Shown here: piece by piece, positions 9,453 to 18,056 of the stretch
Layout: each line of letters opens with the position of its first letter
Position numbering within the stretch: position 1 is the first letter of the stretch
Source: Pseudoselenomonas ruminantium
GTDB taxonomy: Bacteria > Bacillota > Negativicutes > Selenomonadales > Selenomonadaceae
Length of the DNA stretch: 64,000 nt
Assembly (NCBI GenBank): GCA_015058625.1
Contig: SVCA01000001.1
Coordinates: 434,001-498,000, forward strand
Reading direction: 5' to 3'
The notes under the pieces: generated by a model
Told to the model about the DNA's origin: nothing
Database searches by the model: none
Seen by the model: the letters and a program-made list of their open reading frames with translations, nothing else
Position numbers and translations under genes: made by a program

Positions 9453-12050
9453 TCAGCTTAACAATTCATTTATCTGCCTTCCCATATCCAGACCTTGCTC
9501 ATTTTTTAACGTCGCCATCAGGAATAAACATTTTCCGTCACTGGCATCAGCCCACACGCGGCCAATCATATCCTTTTCTCGCGAATCTTCATTCGTTACC
9601 AAGTGCCCGCCCTTTACTTCTATAGCGGCCACCCGGCCATCCTTCAGTTTAACAACAAAATCGGGATAGAAATTATCCTCATGTGTCGGCAGCCAAAATG
9701 AGTTCGTCATATCGCGAGGTATATTTCTGACCCAGGTTTCCACTTTGGGGTTCGCGTCAATATATTGCGCACACATTACCTCGTCTTTGGAATCCAACTC
9801 CCCTATGGTCGCATAAAAATGTTTTTGGAACTTTACCTTCCCACGGTAGAAGCTCTTGGCCGGATAGTGCCCCGGTCGGAAAGCCATTTGAACAGTAGGT
9901 GTTACTCTTGCAACATTGCTAGTGAATAAAGTTTCCTGTACCCCCTGCTTATAGGCTTCTTTGCGATTGGCTTCGATTTGTGCCTTGATGATTTTTACCA
10001 GGACAAAGCGAAAACGTACCAAATCTGCCATGGGAACTTTCTTATTATTGACCTGATAATCTATCACTTTACGCAGGTAGTTAATCAAATCACCATATTC
10101 CAAATCCAACGCATTAATGCGGCGCGACAACCAAATGACCAACTTCTTTTCATCCCAGTCAGTAAGACGTTCTAATCCCAAACTGCCTTCTTCAGTCCCG
10201 GTAAACTGTTCCGTTATCTTGCCATCCATAATGTCAAATTCATATACATGGCGGCTTTCATCCACCGCAAAGGCAGGCAAATCAGCAGGAAAAACCGATA
10301 TTCTCCAACCATCTGGCAAACAAGTCTCTCTGTCTGCCAGTTCAGCCCCATCGCCAAAGTCAAGGCAAAGCTGGGGCACTGTAAACGTCACGCCCTTGTC
10401 AGCCATCCCCTTTGGCGGGATATAGACATTCGCTCTTGATACTGCATACAGAACTTCCTGCCGGTCATGCGGGCTGTTGAAACATTCCTCTACCTGTTCC
10501 GACAGTTCCCGCAAATTTTCCTCGTCTGCGTCCTTAATCGTAACCTTATATTTCCCAGTATTTTCATCTTTTACAACATTTGACAACAGTCTCAAAGCCA
10601 TATTGGTGGAAAAATCCGGGACTTCTTCGGTAAAAAATTCCAAAGTAGCACGTTCCGCCTGCTCTTGTTTTTCGTCATCCCTTAACAAATCCAGCTGCTG
10701 TGGTGATTGGACGGCTTCTTCCGTCTCCTCCCGTTCAAATCCCATATCAATGAGATTATCCTTAAAACTTCCCACCGCACTCATCCAGCTATCCACTGCC
10801 ACATGGGCATATGCACGGTTCAATGCTTCATGCGCTCGCCTTCTTGCATAAGGCATTCTCAAAACTCGCCCTAAAAGCTGTTCTGCATCCTTGCTGGAAT
10901 GAACTTTTGCCACACTGCAAAAAACATAAGCAAAGGAGCAATCCCAGCCTTCCTTCAAAGCCTGCACCGTAATCACATAACGTACTGGACAATCCGGGTC
11001 GAATAAATCCACATCATCAAGTTCACGCTGTTCCCCAGTAACTACTGCCACCTGTTCCTCTGGAATATCATGCTCATTTATCAGATAGTCTCGAACCACC
11101 TCCACGGTAACTTCTCTATCTTTATTTTCTGCCTGTATGAGCATAATGGGCCGTACATACTGCGGTTCATTCTCCGCCAGTTTTTCCAATCCCTTGCGCC
11201 GTTCAATCCCGCTATCAATCGCCCCCTGCCAGCTTTGGGCTTCTTCCAGCATAATCGGCAGTTTTATCATATCCTCAGCCTTTAATTCCGAAGCTGTAAC
11301 CTTGTAGAGAACATTGCTATTATCAGCAGGTGTAGCGGTCAGTTCAACAATAACCGCTGGACGCAAACGCCGCAAAACTTCTTCCGATAACTTGCTGGCA
11401 TGATTATGCGCTTCATCAATGATTACGCAAGGCCGCATAAAGCTAAGCAAATTAGCGAAGGAATGAAGTGCCGCCCCCTGCTCATCCTTATCAAAATACT
11501 CCTGTTCAGGAATATCCCGGAAACATGGGTCAAGTGCTTCATTGGTCTGATATACCTTCCGCCCATCTTTGGACTTCACCCGAAAGGCAGCAAATGTGGC
11601 GATAAAGACATTGGTCTTATCCCGCAAATCCTGTGGCCGCAGGTGTGTAAAATCCGTTATGTCATAAACCCGCACATTGCCGTTAAAGCGTTCATCCAAT
11701 ACACGGCGATTTTCTTTGCGGCAACTCTGCAACACCTCCAAGGTCTGCTTGCGGATAATATCCGTTGGCACCAGCCAGACTACCATAGGATAATCCTGCT
11801 CCAAGAACTCCTCTGCTGCTTTCCCAATAGCATAAGAACCCAGCAAAGTCTTCCCGCCCCCGGTGGGCAGACGCAAGCAGATATATGGCACGTCTTCCAA
11901 GCCCTTGATCCCCTTGTAGTTTTTCCCATATCCCTGGGCATCCTGTTCTTTGGCAAAAGCCCGGGAGCAATTTCCGTCCAGCCTGGCTGAACCAAGAAAA
12001 GCTGCGAGTTTCTGTAAGGCTGCTTCCTGATAATTCTTTAACTGCAACAC
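9453..12050 (-). CDS. Type III restriction endonuclease, Res subunit
   Basis: Res is the ATP-dependent translocating and cutting subunit of a type III restriction-modification system. The 865-residue protein has helicase motif I PTGGGKT at 62-68, DEAH at 212-215, TATPAD near 237, and a motif VI-like QLLGRVLRMP. The C-terminal nuclease site is YPDFVVKLKDGRVAAIEVKGG-like, of the PD-(D/E)XK type. It looks intact. It follows mod by 12 bases, so the two are co-transcribed. The base composition is visibly more AT-rich than in the flanking uvr genes. Confidence 0.93.
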   Translation of the reverse strand: MLQLKNYQEAALQKLAAFLGSARLDGNCSRAFAKEQDAQGYGKNYKGIKGLEDVPYICLRLPTGGGKTLLGSYAIGKAAEEFLEQDYPMVVWLVPTDIIRKQTLEVLQSCRKENRRVLDERFNGNVRVYDITDFTHLRPQDLRDKTNVFIATFAAFRVKSKDGRKVYQTNEALDPCFRDIPEQEYFDKDEQGAALHSFANLLSFMRPCVIIDEAHNHASKLSEEVLRRLRPAVIVELTATPADNSNVLYKVTASELKAEDMIKLPIMLEEAQSWQGAIDSGIERRKGLEKLAENEPQYVRPIMLIQAENKDREVTVEVVRDYLINEHDIPEEQVAVVTGEQRELDDVDLFDPDCPVRYVITVQALKEGWDCSFAYVFCSVAKVHSSKDAEQLLGRVLRMPYARRRAHEALNRAYAHVAVDSWMSAVGSFKDNLIDMGFEREETEEAVQSPQQLDLLRDDEKQEQAERATLEFFTEEVPDFSTNMALRLLSNVVKDENTGKYKVTIKDADEENLRELSEQVEECFNSPHDRQEVLYAVSRANVYIPPKGMADKGVTFTVPQLCLDFGDGAELADRETCLPDGWRISVFPADLPAFAVDESRHVYEFDIMDGKITEQFTGTEEGSLGLERLTDWDEKKLVIWLSRRINALDLEYGDLINYLRKVIDYQVNNKKVPMADLVRFRFVLVKIIKAQIEANRKEAYKQGVQETLFTSNVARVTPTVQMAFRPGHYPAKSFYRGKVKFQKHFYATIGELDSKDEVMCAQYIDANPKVETWVRNIPRDMTNSFWLPTHEDNFYPDFVVKLKDGRVAAIEVKGGHLVTNEDSREKDMIGRVWADASDGKCLFLMATLKNEQGLDMGRQINELLS

Positions 12051-12062
12051 GGTGCTGCCTCC

Positions 12063-13577
12063 TTAGTAAACCTTGATTTCTATCGGTATATGCTTAAAGG
12101 TGATATTTAACTGCTGCATTTTCGCCGGTCCAAATAAAGTTCGCTCACCGTAAACAATCTTCGGCCCTTCAAAGGGCGGCAAATATGCCAACACCTTTTG
12201 CGACAGCACATTGCCGCTTTGGGGCTTGCGGTCACGCAAAATGCCATTATACAGCAAGTAATACGCCACGCCATTATGCACGCCCAATAAAGGACTTGTG
12301 CCATCACCACAATATGGACGCTTGGTTTCCGTGAACCAAATATGTGCCGCCAATTCAGCAAATTTAATATCCGGGCGGATAATCGCATATTCATCAAACA
12401 GCGTTTCTCCCAAGCGATAAAAGCGGAAACCACCACCGCCTTGCCAATTTACTGTTTTGGAAATACCGCCCTGCTCACCGTCAACAACCTTCTGCAAGCG
12501 AGGTACACAATGAGTGACTGCATGACTGCCCATTTCAATACCAATATAACGACGGTTCATTTTATGGGCAACGGCGGCAGTGGTGCCGGAACCTAAAAAT
12601 GCGTCAAGGACTAAATCATTTTCCTGCGTGGATAGATGTAATATCCGTTGTAAAATTCTTTCTGGCTTCGGTGTATCAAATACGTCTTGACCAAATAATG
12701 ACTTAATTTCTCTCTTAGCTTCTTGATTATCACCAACATCATTACGCGACCATAAAGTTTTACAAGAAACTCCCTGCTTTATTTCCGTAAGGAACCTCTT
12801 AATCGCAGGTACATTATTTCCATCTTTTCCAAACCAAATTCTGTTATCATCTATCATTTTTTTCATTACAGGTTCAGTATAAACCCAGCATCTGCCACTA
12901 GGCAGACGATGCTTTTTACCATTAGGTGCTGTCAATATATAAAATTGTGTGGGAGTTCCATGTCCAGCTTGTGCTGTAGAATTTTCTGCCTTCCATACGC
13001 CTCTAGGGTCATTATCACGATTTGTATAACGTGCATTCATCTCCGCCGTACGTTCCAGTAAGTTAGGATGCCAACTATCTTTATCTTTCGCATAACACAA
13101 AATATGGTCATGACTATCGGATAACCACTTTGCTGCATTTTGCGGAGCATACTTTTTCTCCCAAATTGCATTAGCAACAAAATTGTCTCGCCCGAATATT
13201 TCATCCAAAATCACTTTCAGATAATGACATTCCCCGTCATCAATCGAAAGCCAAATGACACCATCATCAGCCAACAGCTCCCGCAGTAATTCCAGCCGCG
13301 GATACATCAACGACAGCCAGGTGGAGTGCTCCACATTATCATCATAATGCTCAAAGGCCGAACCGGTATTATAGGGTGGGTCCGCGTAAATACACCTTAC
13401 CTGCCCTTTGTAATAGGGCAACAAGGCTTTCAGCGCCGCTAAATTGTCTCCCTGAATCAACATATTATCCGCATCAGCCCCATAACTCAGGCTGCTATCT
13501 TCCACCAGCAAACGATAAGGCACCTCACCTGCCGCCTTGACCGCTTCTGCTTTCCCATTCCATATCAGTTCCGGCAT
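12063..13577 (-). CDS. Type III DNA adenine methyltransferase, Mod subunit
   Basis: Mod recognises the target sequence and methylates adenine N6, and it also guides Res. The 504-residue protein carries the catalytic DPPYNTG at residues 66-72 and the SAM-binding DAFLGSGTTAA near 325. This motif order is that of beta-class methylases, with the variable target-recognition region between them. The ATG is preceded by AGGAGG with an eight-base spacer. The gene appears intact, and the central part is noticeably AT-rich. The recognition site cannot be read from sequence. Confidence 0.95.
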   Translation of the reverse strand: MPELIWNGKAEAVKAAGEVPYRLLVEDSSLSYGADADNMLIQGDNLAALKALLPYYKGQVRCIYADPPYNTGSAFEHYDDNVEHSTWLSLMYPRLELLRELLADDGVIWLSIDDGECHYLKVILDEIFGRDNFVANAIWEKKYAPQNAAKWLSDSHDHILCYAKDKDSWHPNLLERTAEMNARYTNRDNDPRGVWKAENSTAQAGHGTPTQFYILTAPNGKKHRLPSGRCWVYTEPVMKKMIDDNRIWFGKDGNNVPAIKRFLTEIKQGVSCKTLWSRNDVGDNQEAKREIKSLFGQDVFDTPKPERILQRILHLSTQENDLVLDAFLGSGTTAAVAHKMNRRYIGIEMGSHAVTHCVPRLQKVVDGEQGGISKTVNWQGGGGFRFYRLGETLFDEYAIIRPDIKFAELAAHIWFTETKRPYCGDGTSPLLGVHNGVAYYLLYNGILRDRKPQSGNVLSQKVLAYLPPFEGPKIVYGERTLFGPAKMQQLNITFKHIPIEIKVY

Positions 13578-13611
13578 CTACTACTCCTCCTGAACTACAT
13601 CTACTACTTTT

Positions 13612-13650
13612 CAAAAAGAAAGAGCTGCCTAGTTCGTAACCAGCCAACTC
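13612..13650 (-). terminator. Terminator between the RelA-like module and mod
   Basis: On the minus strand GAGTTGGCTGGTT pairs imperfectly with AACTAGGCAGCTC around an ACG loop and is followed by TTTCTTTTTG. It would separate the two small genes from mod-res. Confidence 0.65.
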
Positions 13651-13668
13651 CTACAAATATCATTGCTT

Positions 13669-13893
13669 TTACATAGCAAGAACTCTCTGAACAAACTCAG
13701 ATTCATCAGAACATATTTCATACGGGGCATACTCTTTGTATGCATCAGGATTGCTCAGCGTCATAATCTGGCTCCCCTTGCCCTTTCTTACTTCCTCAAT
13801 ATAATGCGTCAATGTTCTAAGGCGGGGGCCATGCTGCATCTGTACAGCGATACTGCCATGTTCGCCAAAATTATTAACAACCAAGTAACACAT
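13669..13893 (-). CDS. Small protein of unknown function, probable partner of the RelA/SpoT-like gene
   Basis: The 74-residue product starts MCYLVVNNFGEHGS and ends SDESEFVQRVLAM. I do not recognise its family. AGGAGG lies seven bases before the ATG at 13893, which supports this start over a longer frame with no ribosome site. Its first 20 bases overlap the end of the RelA/SpoT-like gene in another frame, an arrangement typical of translationally coupled pairs such as toxin-antitoxin operons. An antitoxin role is an inference from position and size only. Confidence 0.7.
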   Translation of the reverse strand: MCYLVVNNFGEHGSIAVQMQHGPRLRTLTHYIEEVRKGKGSQIMTLSNPDAYKEYAPYEICSDESEFVQRVLAM

Positions 13894-14449
13894 TGAGCTC
13901 CCTCCTAAAATCTTCTTCTGTGTGTATCTGACCAGCTTCATATAACGCTCTAAGGCGCCCACCTGTTTCTGGCGCATAGCCTTTCTTATACAAGTAGCTA
14001 TGGAGCCAGTCATTCAAACGGCGGTCACCAACTGTATTAAACTGAAATTCAATCGGATATACAAAATGGTCAGGCTGATAATACAAATGCAGCCCACGAT
14101 ATCCATCATCGGCTTTCTTCCCCAATGTCAAATTGGACTCTCTGGAGGGCTGAATACTGGTCAGCTCATACGCCTGCCGATAATCTTCTATGATTATCCT
14201 TGCGCCAAATAGGTCATTATATGTTCTCTCTACTGCATAATTAGGATAATATCTGTCATACTTAATGCGACAGGATTCCATGGATTTAATGCGATAATCA
14301 TAGAGAAAATCCAATGTCTCAAGAGCTTCATCATAAAAATCTCTAGCCCGGCTGATGTCCGCCATAAGAACATCCTTATCAAATTTGTGCAATGAGTTCT
14401 TTAAGCTTTTTCCTAGCCGTGTCGTGTAAAACAATGCAGATATGTCCAT
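13874..14449 (-). CDS. Small RelA/SpoT-fold protein, possible alarmone synthetase or toxSAS-type toxin
   Basis: The 191-residue product matches the order of synthetase motifs in small alarmone synthetases. YRIKSMESCRIKYDRY at 52-67 matches the R-x-K...S...K element. YNDLFGARIIIED at 77-89 and DGYRGLHLYY at 115-124 follow. IEFQFNT at 133-139, then W148 and H150, matches E-x-Q-x-R-T...W...H, with the usual Arg replaced by Asn. There is no hydrolase or regulatory domain. The start at 14449 has GGGAGGT five bases upstream. It has its own promoter, lies between uvrB and a type III restriction system, and overlaps a 74-residue gene. Family assignment is by motif only; enzymatic activity is unknown. 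Confidence 0.75.
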   Translation of the reverse strand: MDISALFYTTRLGKSLKNSLHKFDKDVLMADISRARDFYDEALETLDFLYDYRIKSMESCRIKYDRYYPNYAVERTYNDLFGARIIIEDYRQAYELTSIQPSRESNLTLGKKADDGYRGLHLYYQPDHFVYPIEFQFNTVGDRRLNDWLHSYLYKKGYAPETGGRLRALYEAGQIHTEEDFRRELNVLLGC

Positions 14450-14468
14450 ATTGACCTCCCACATCTAC

Positions 14469-14497
14469 ATTATAACAAAGTAAAAAAACACCCGCAA
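14469..14497 (-). promoter_or_regulatory. Promoter of the RelA/SpoT-like module
   Basis: TTGCGG (14497-14492), a 17-base spacer and a perfect TATAAT (14474-14469) lie about 20 bases before the start codon. Confidence 0.8.
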
Positions 14498-14517
14498 TAC
14501 TGGAAGCTGACCTGCCA

Positions 14518-16557
14518 TCACCCCTTTGCCTTTGGCAATGTTCCATCAAGTTCCAGTATCATATCACGCAGCTCTGCCGCCCGCTCAAATTCCATGGCCC
14601 GGGAAGCCTGCTGCATTTCCCGCAGCAAGGTCTTGACGAGATTTTCCTTATCCTTCTTGGTGAGTTTCTTTTTCTTCTTGCCCTCACCGGCGGTATAGCT
14701 GGCTGCCGTTTCCGCCACCAAAGTGGTTTCAATCAAGGGCTTGATGGGCTTGATGATGGTCTGGGGAACAATGCCATGCTCCTTGTTGTAGGCCTGCTGA
14801 ATTTCCCGGCGGCGTTCCGTCTCGTCCATAGCCCGCTTCATAGAATCCGTTATCCTGTCTGCATACATAATGACCCGGCCATTAGCATTGCGAGCGGCAC
14901 GGCCGATAATCTGAATCAGGGACGTATCGGAACGCAGGAAACCCTCCTTATCCGCATCCAGTATGGCAATCAAAGACACTTCCGGCATATCCAAACCTTC
15001 ACGCAAGAGATTGATCCCCACCAGCACATCAAATTCCCCGGCCCGCAAATCGTGGATGATTTCCGCCCGCTCAATGGTCGCGATATCCGAGTGCAGATAA
15101 CGCACCTTTACGCCTGCCTCCTTCAAAAAATCCGTAAGATTTTCCGCCATCTTCTTGGTCAAAGTCGTGACGAGCACACGTTCGTTACGCTCAATGCGCA
15201 GACGGATTTCCGACAGCAAATCATCAATCTGTCCCTCCAAGGGCCGCACTTCGATTTCCGGGTCAACAAGTCCCGTGGGACGGATAACCTGCTGGGCAAT
15301 CTGCTGGGCCTGTTCCTTTTCATACTTGCCGGGAGTAGCCGACACATAGATAATCTGATTGATACGCGCCGCAAATTCCTCAAAGGTCAGCGGCCGGTTA
15401 TCAAAAGCCGACGGCAGACGGAAGCCATTTTCCACCAGGGACACCTTGCGGCTCCTGTCCCCGGCATACATGGCATGCACCTGGGGCAGGGTCACATGGG
15501 ACTCGTCCACCACAATCAGGAAATCTTCGGGAAAGTAATCGAGCAGGGTATAAGGCGCTTCGCCCGCCTTGCGATGCGTCAAATGACGGGAGTAATTTTC
15601 AATGCCCGAACAGTAGCCCATTTCCTGCATCATTTCCAAATCGTAGTTGGTGCGCTGTTCAATGCGCTGAGCTTCGAGCAGTTTGCCATTTTCACGGAAC
15701 ATTTTGAGCTGCACATCGAGCTCATCCCGAATATCCTGCATGGCAATCTTCATATCCTCGTCTTCGGTGACATAATGGGACGCAGGAAAGACCATCAGAT
15801 GCGTGCGCTCGCCATAGACCTCTCCTGTCACCACGTCGAACTCCACCATGCGGTCAATCTCATCACCGAACAATTCGATACGAACAGCGCGATTATTGTA
15901 GCCTGCGGGGAACACCTCGATAACATCGCCCCGCACGCGGAACCGCCCGCGTTCAAAGGCAATATCATTGCGCTCATAGCGGATCTGCACCAGCTTGTGC
16001 AAAATATCCTCCCGCGGCACCTCCTGCCCCTTGTGCAGGGAAAGTACCATTTCATGGTAGCTTTCCGGCGAACCCAGACCATAGATACAGGACACAGACG
16101 CCACGATTATCACATCCCGCCGCTCAAACAGCGAACAGGTAGCTGAATGACGCAATTCATCAATCTCATCATTGATGGAGGAATCCTTCTCAATATAGGT
16201 GTCCGTAGAAGCAATATAAGCTTCCGGCTGGTAATAGTCATAGTAGCTGACGAAATAACCCACATAATTCTCCGGAAAAAAGGCCTTAAACTCACTGGCC
16301 AGCTGTGCCGCCAATGTCTTGTTATGCGCAATGACCAGTGTGGGCTTCTGCACCTTCTCAATGACCTTGGCAATGGTATAGGTTTTGCCGGTGCCCGTCG
16401 CGCCTAAAAGCACCTGCGCCTGCTGGCCGTTTTCGATGCCTGCCGCCAAATCCTCAATGGCTTTTGGCTGGTCGCCCATGGGCTCGAAGGGAGCCACTAC
16501 CTTGAAGGGTATCTCTTTATCAAACTGCATCGTATTTAATTTCGGCACCATGGCCAT
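14518..16557 (-). CDS. uvrB: Excinuclease ABC subunit B
   Basis: UvrB is the helicase-like core of nucleotide excision repair that verifies damage and recruits UvrC. The 679-residue protein has [12 protein letters not shown] near the N-terminus, the [10 protein letters not shown] beta-hairpin region, [17 protein letters not shown], and a C-terminal UVR motif ([13 protein letters not shown]). I chose the ATG at 16557 with GGAGG seven bases before it; a longer frame exists but lacks a ribosome site. uvrA lies 5 kb further on, beyond the inserted defence genes, although uvrB and uvrA are often adjacent in Firmicutes. Confidence 0.98.
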   Translation of the reverse strand: MAMVPKLNTMQFDKEIPFKVVAPFEPMGDQPKAIEDLAAGIENGQQAQVLLGATGTGKTYTIAKVIEKVQKPTLVIAHNKTLAAQLASEFKAFFPENYVGYFVSYYDYYQPEAYIASTDTYIEKDSSINDEIDELRHSATCSLFERRDVIIVASVSCIYGLGSPESYHEMVLSLHKGQEVPREDILHKLVQIRYERNDIAFERGRFRVRGDVIEVFPAGYNNRAVRIELFGDEIDRMVEFDVVTGEVYGERTHLMVFPASHYVTEDEDMKIAMQDIRDELDVQLKMFRENGKLLEAQRIEQRTNYDLEMMQEMGYCSGIENYSRHLTHRKAGEAPYTLLDYFPEDFLIVVDESHVTLPQVHAMYAGDRSRKVSLVENGFRLPSAFDNRPLTFEEFAARINQIIYVSATPGKYEKEQAQQIAQQVIRPTGLVDPEIEVRPLEGQIDDLLSEIRLRIERNERVLVTTLTKKMAENLTDFLKEAGVKVRYLHSDIATIERAEIIHDLRAGEFDVLVGINLLREGLDMPEVSLIAILDADKEGFLRSDTSLIQIIGRAARNANGRVIMYADRITDSMKRAMDETERRREIQQAYNKEHGIVPQTIIKPIKPLIETTLVAETAASYTAGEGKKKKKLTKKDKENLVKTLLREMQQASRAMEFERAAELRDMILELDGTLPKAKG

Positions 16558-16593
16558 GGTCATTCCTCCCTGCTGATTTTCTTGGATTCTTTC

Positions 16594-16622
16594 ATTATAA
16601 CGCAAAGATTAAAAGGGCTCAA
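16594..16622 (-). promoter_or_regulatory. Candidate uvrB promoter
   Basis: TTGAGC (16622-16617), 17 bases and TATAAT (16599-16594). The -35 element lies inside the terminator stem of the upstream gene. Confidence 0.7.
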
Positions 16623-16639
16623 TGGAATTCCATTGAGCC
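16610..16639 (-). terminator. Terminator of the HD-GYP gene
   Basis: GGCTCAATGGAATTCCATTGAGCC is a perfect palindrome followed on the minus strand by CTTTTAATC. Confidence 0.8.
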
Positions 16640-16665
16640 TCAGTCATTTTCTCTTTTCGCCAGCC

Positions 16666-17742
16666 TCACACTTCGTTGGCCGTGAGGATGCACTCTACCT
16701 TGATATCCCTGTTCTTGTTCAGGTCAATGAACTCGCCCTTTTCCGTCTGTACCACGGGCAGGGAACGCACACGGCTTTCATCGAGATAAACAATTTGTCC
16801 CTTCTCTCCATTGCTTAAGCGCACCCAGTTGCCATTCAAGGCATGACAGAGATGCTTGATGAAGAGTACACCGTATTCCGTATCCAGCTTGCCATCCAGA
16901 ATATCATCATAAAGGGTGGCAAACACATCAAAGGGAGAACGGCGTTTGGCAAAGACACGGTCGCTGGCCATGGCATCATACATATCCAAAATGGCCAGAA
17001 TCCTGCCGAAGCGGGAAATGGTTTCCTTCTTAAGCTGCAGCGGATACCCGGAACCATCGCAGCGTTCGTGATGCTGCAGGATGCCCTGCATGATATCCTG
17101 ATTGGCATTCAGCGTGGTACCTGCCAGCAGGTCATGACCATACTGGGAATGACGCTTGACCTGTTCAAACTCCTCATCGGTAAGTTTGCCCTGCTTCTCC
17201 AGCACCTCTTTCGGCACCTGCATCTTGCCGATATCGAGGAACAGACCGGCAATGACCAAATTGTACTGGTCGAGTACCGACCAGCCCAGCCAGCGGCCCA
17301 TAAGCCCGGCCAAAATCCCTACATGGAGACAGTGATGCACCAGATAAGAGCCTTCCTGTCCCATATTGTGAATCTGCGACACCGCCTTGGCACCATCGCA
17401 AAGCTCGTTAAAATTCTTCTCATCCATGATGCGCTGCAAAGCATTGGCACTAAACTCGCCCCGCTGCACCAGCCCCTCAAAGATAACTTCCAGCTGCTGA
17501 TAAACCCACTCATAGCAGTTGAGGTAATCATCATCCAGCAAATTTTCCTTGCTCGGGACTCCAACCACAGGGTCCTCTTCTTCCACATACACGGAAAAAA
17601 TCGGTCTGTCGAGCAGCCCGTAAATCATTTCCTTGGTCAATGTGGTTCCTGTACTGATGAGGGCGTGTCCCTGTTCATCCACAATATCCCGGCCAACCAC
17701 CATGCCAGCCCGCAAACTTTCCACTGCATATACCTTCAACAC
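16666..17742 (-). CDS. HD-GYP domain protein with altered HD motif
   Basis: HD-GYP proteins usually hydrolyse cyclic di-GMP. This 358-residue protein has an N-terminal region starting MLKVYAVESLRAGMVVGRDI (DUF3391-like) and a C-terminal HD-GYP domain with HHERCDGSGYP at 224-234 and the KRH his near 198. The metal-binding HD pair is changed to LD at 169-170 (AGLFLDIGK instead of the usual LLHDIGK). Activity may therefore be reduced or absent. The start is GTG with TGAGG just before it. It appears to be a single-gene unit. Confidence 0.9.
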   Translation of the reverse strand: MLKVYAVESLRAGMVVGRDIVDEQGHALISTGTTLTKEMIYGLLDRPIFSVYVEEEDPVVGVPSKENLLDDDYLNCYEWVYQQLEVIFEGLVQRGEFSANALQRIMDEKNFNELCDGAKAVSQIHNMGQEGSYLVHHCLHVGILAGLMGRWLGWSVLDQYNLVIAGLFLDIGKMQVPKEVLEKQGKLTDEEFEQVKRHSQYGHDLLAGTTLNANQDIMQGILQHHERCDGSGYPLQLKKETISRFGRILAILDMYDAMASDRVFAKRRSPFDVFATLYDDILDGKLDTEYGVLFIKHLCHALNGNWVRLSNGEKGQIVYLDESRVRSLPVVQTEKGEFIDLNKNRDIKVECILTANEV

Positions 17743-17941
17743 TCGACCTCAGCCTCCATGCAAAAATCCCGTTTCTATCGTTACTATTCTTCTTCGATTA
17801 TAGCGTATTCCCGACCGTATTACCACAAAAATATTCGCAAAGTGGGCTTTTTGTCCTAATATTTTTCCGCGCCAACCACCATACTCAAAAAAATTAAAAC
17901 ATCTTGCTGCACATATACCATAAAAGTAATGTACGAAAGCA

Positions 17942-18020
17942 GCCCGGGGGCTGATGATACTTTTCCGTCGCGTTAGGCAAGCCTGCATAAGCAAAGGAAA
18001 AGTATTATCAGCCCCCGGGC
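17942..18020 (+). repeat. Intergenic hairpin, 25-bp stem with conserved 29-base loop (copy 1)
   Basis: The arm 17942-17966 pairs with 17996-18020 over all 25 positions, one of them a G.T on the plus strand. The loop 17967-17995 contains GTTAGGCAAGCCTGCATAA. It lies 36 bases beyond the tkt stop and may also end that transcript. The rest of the 17743-18056 gap shows no gene. Confidence 0.92.
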
Positions 18021-18056
18021 GTCTTATCCAATCAGATGTAAACCAACACCTGAGTC

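Noticed and set aside
14776..16146. Open frame of 456 codons on the plus strand opposite uvrB
   Set aside because: Shadow of uvrB; low-complexity His/Gln-rich content and no start signal.
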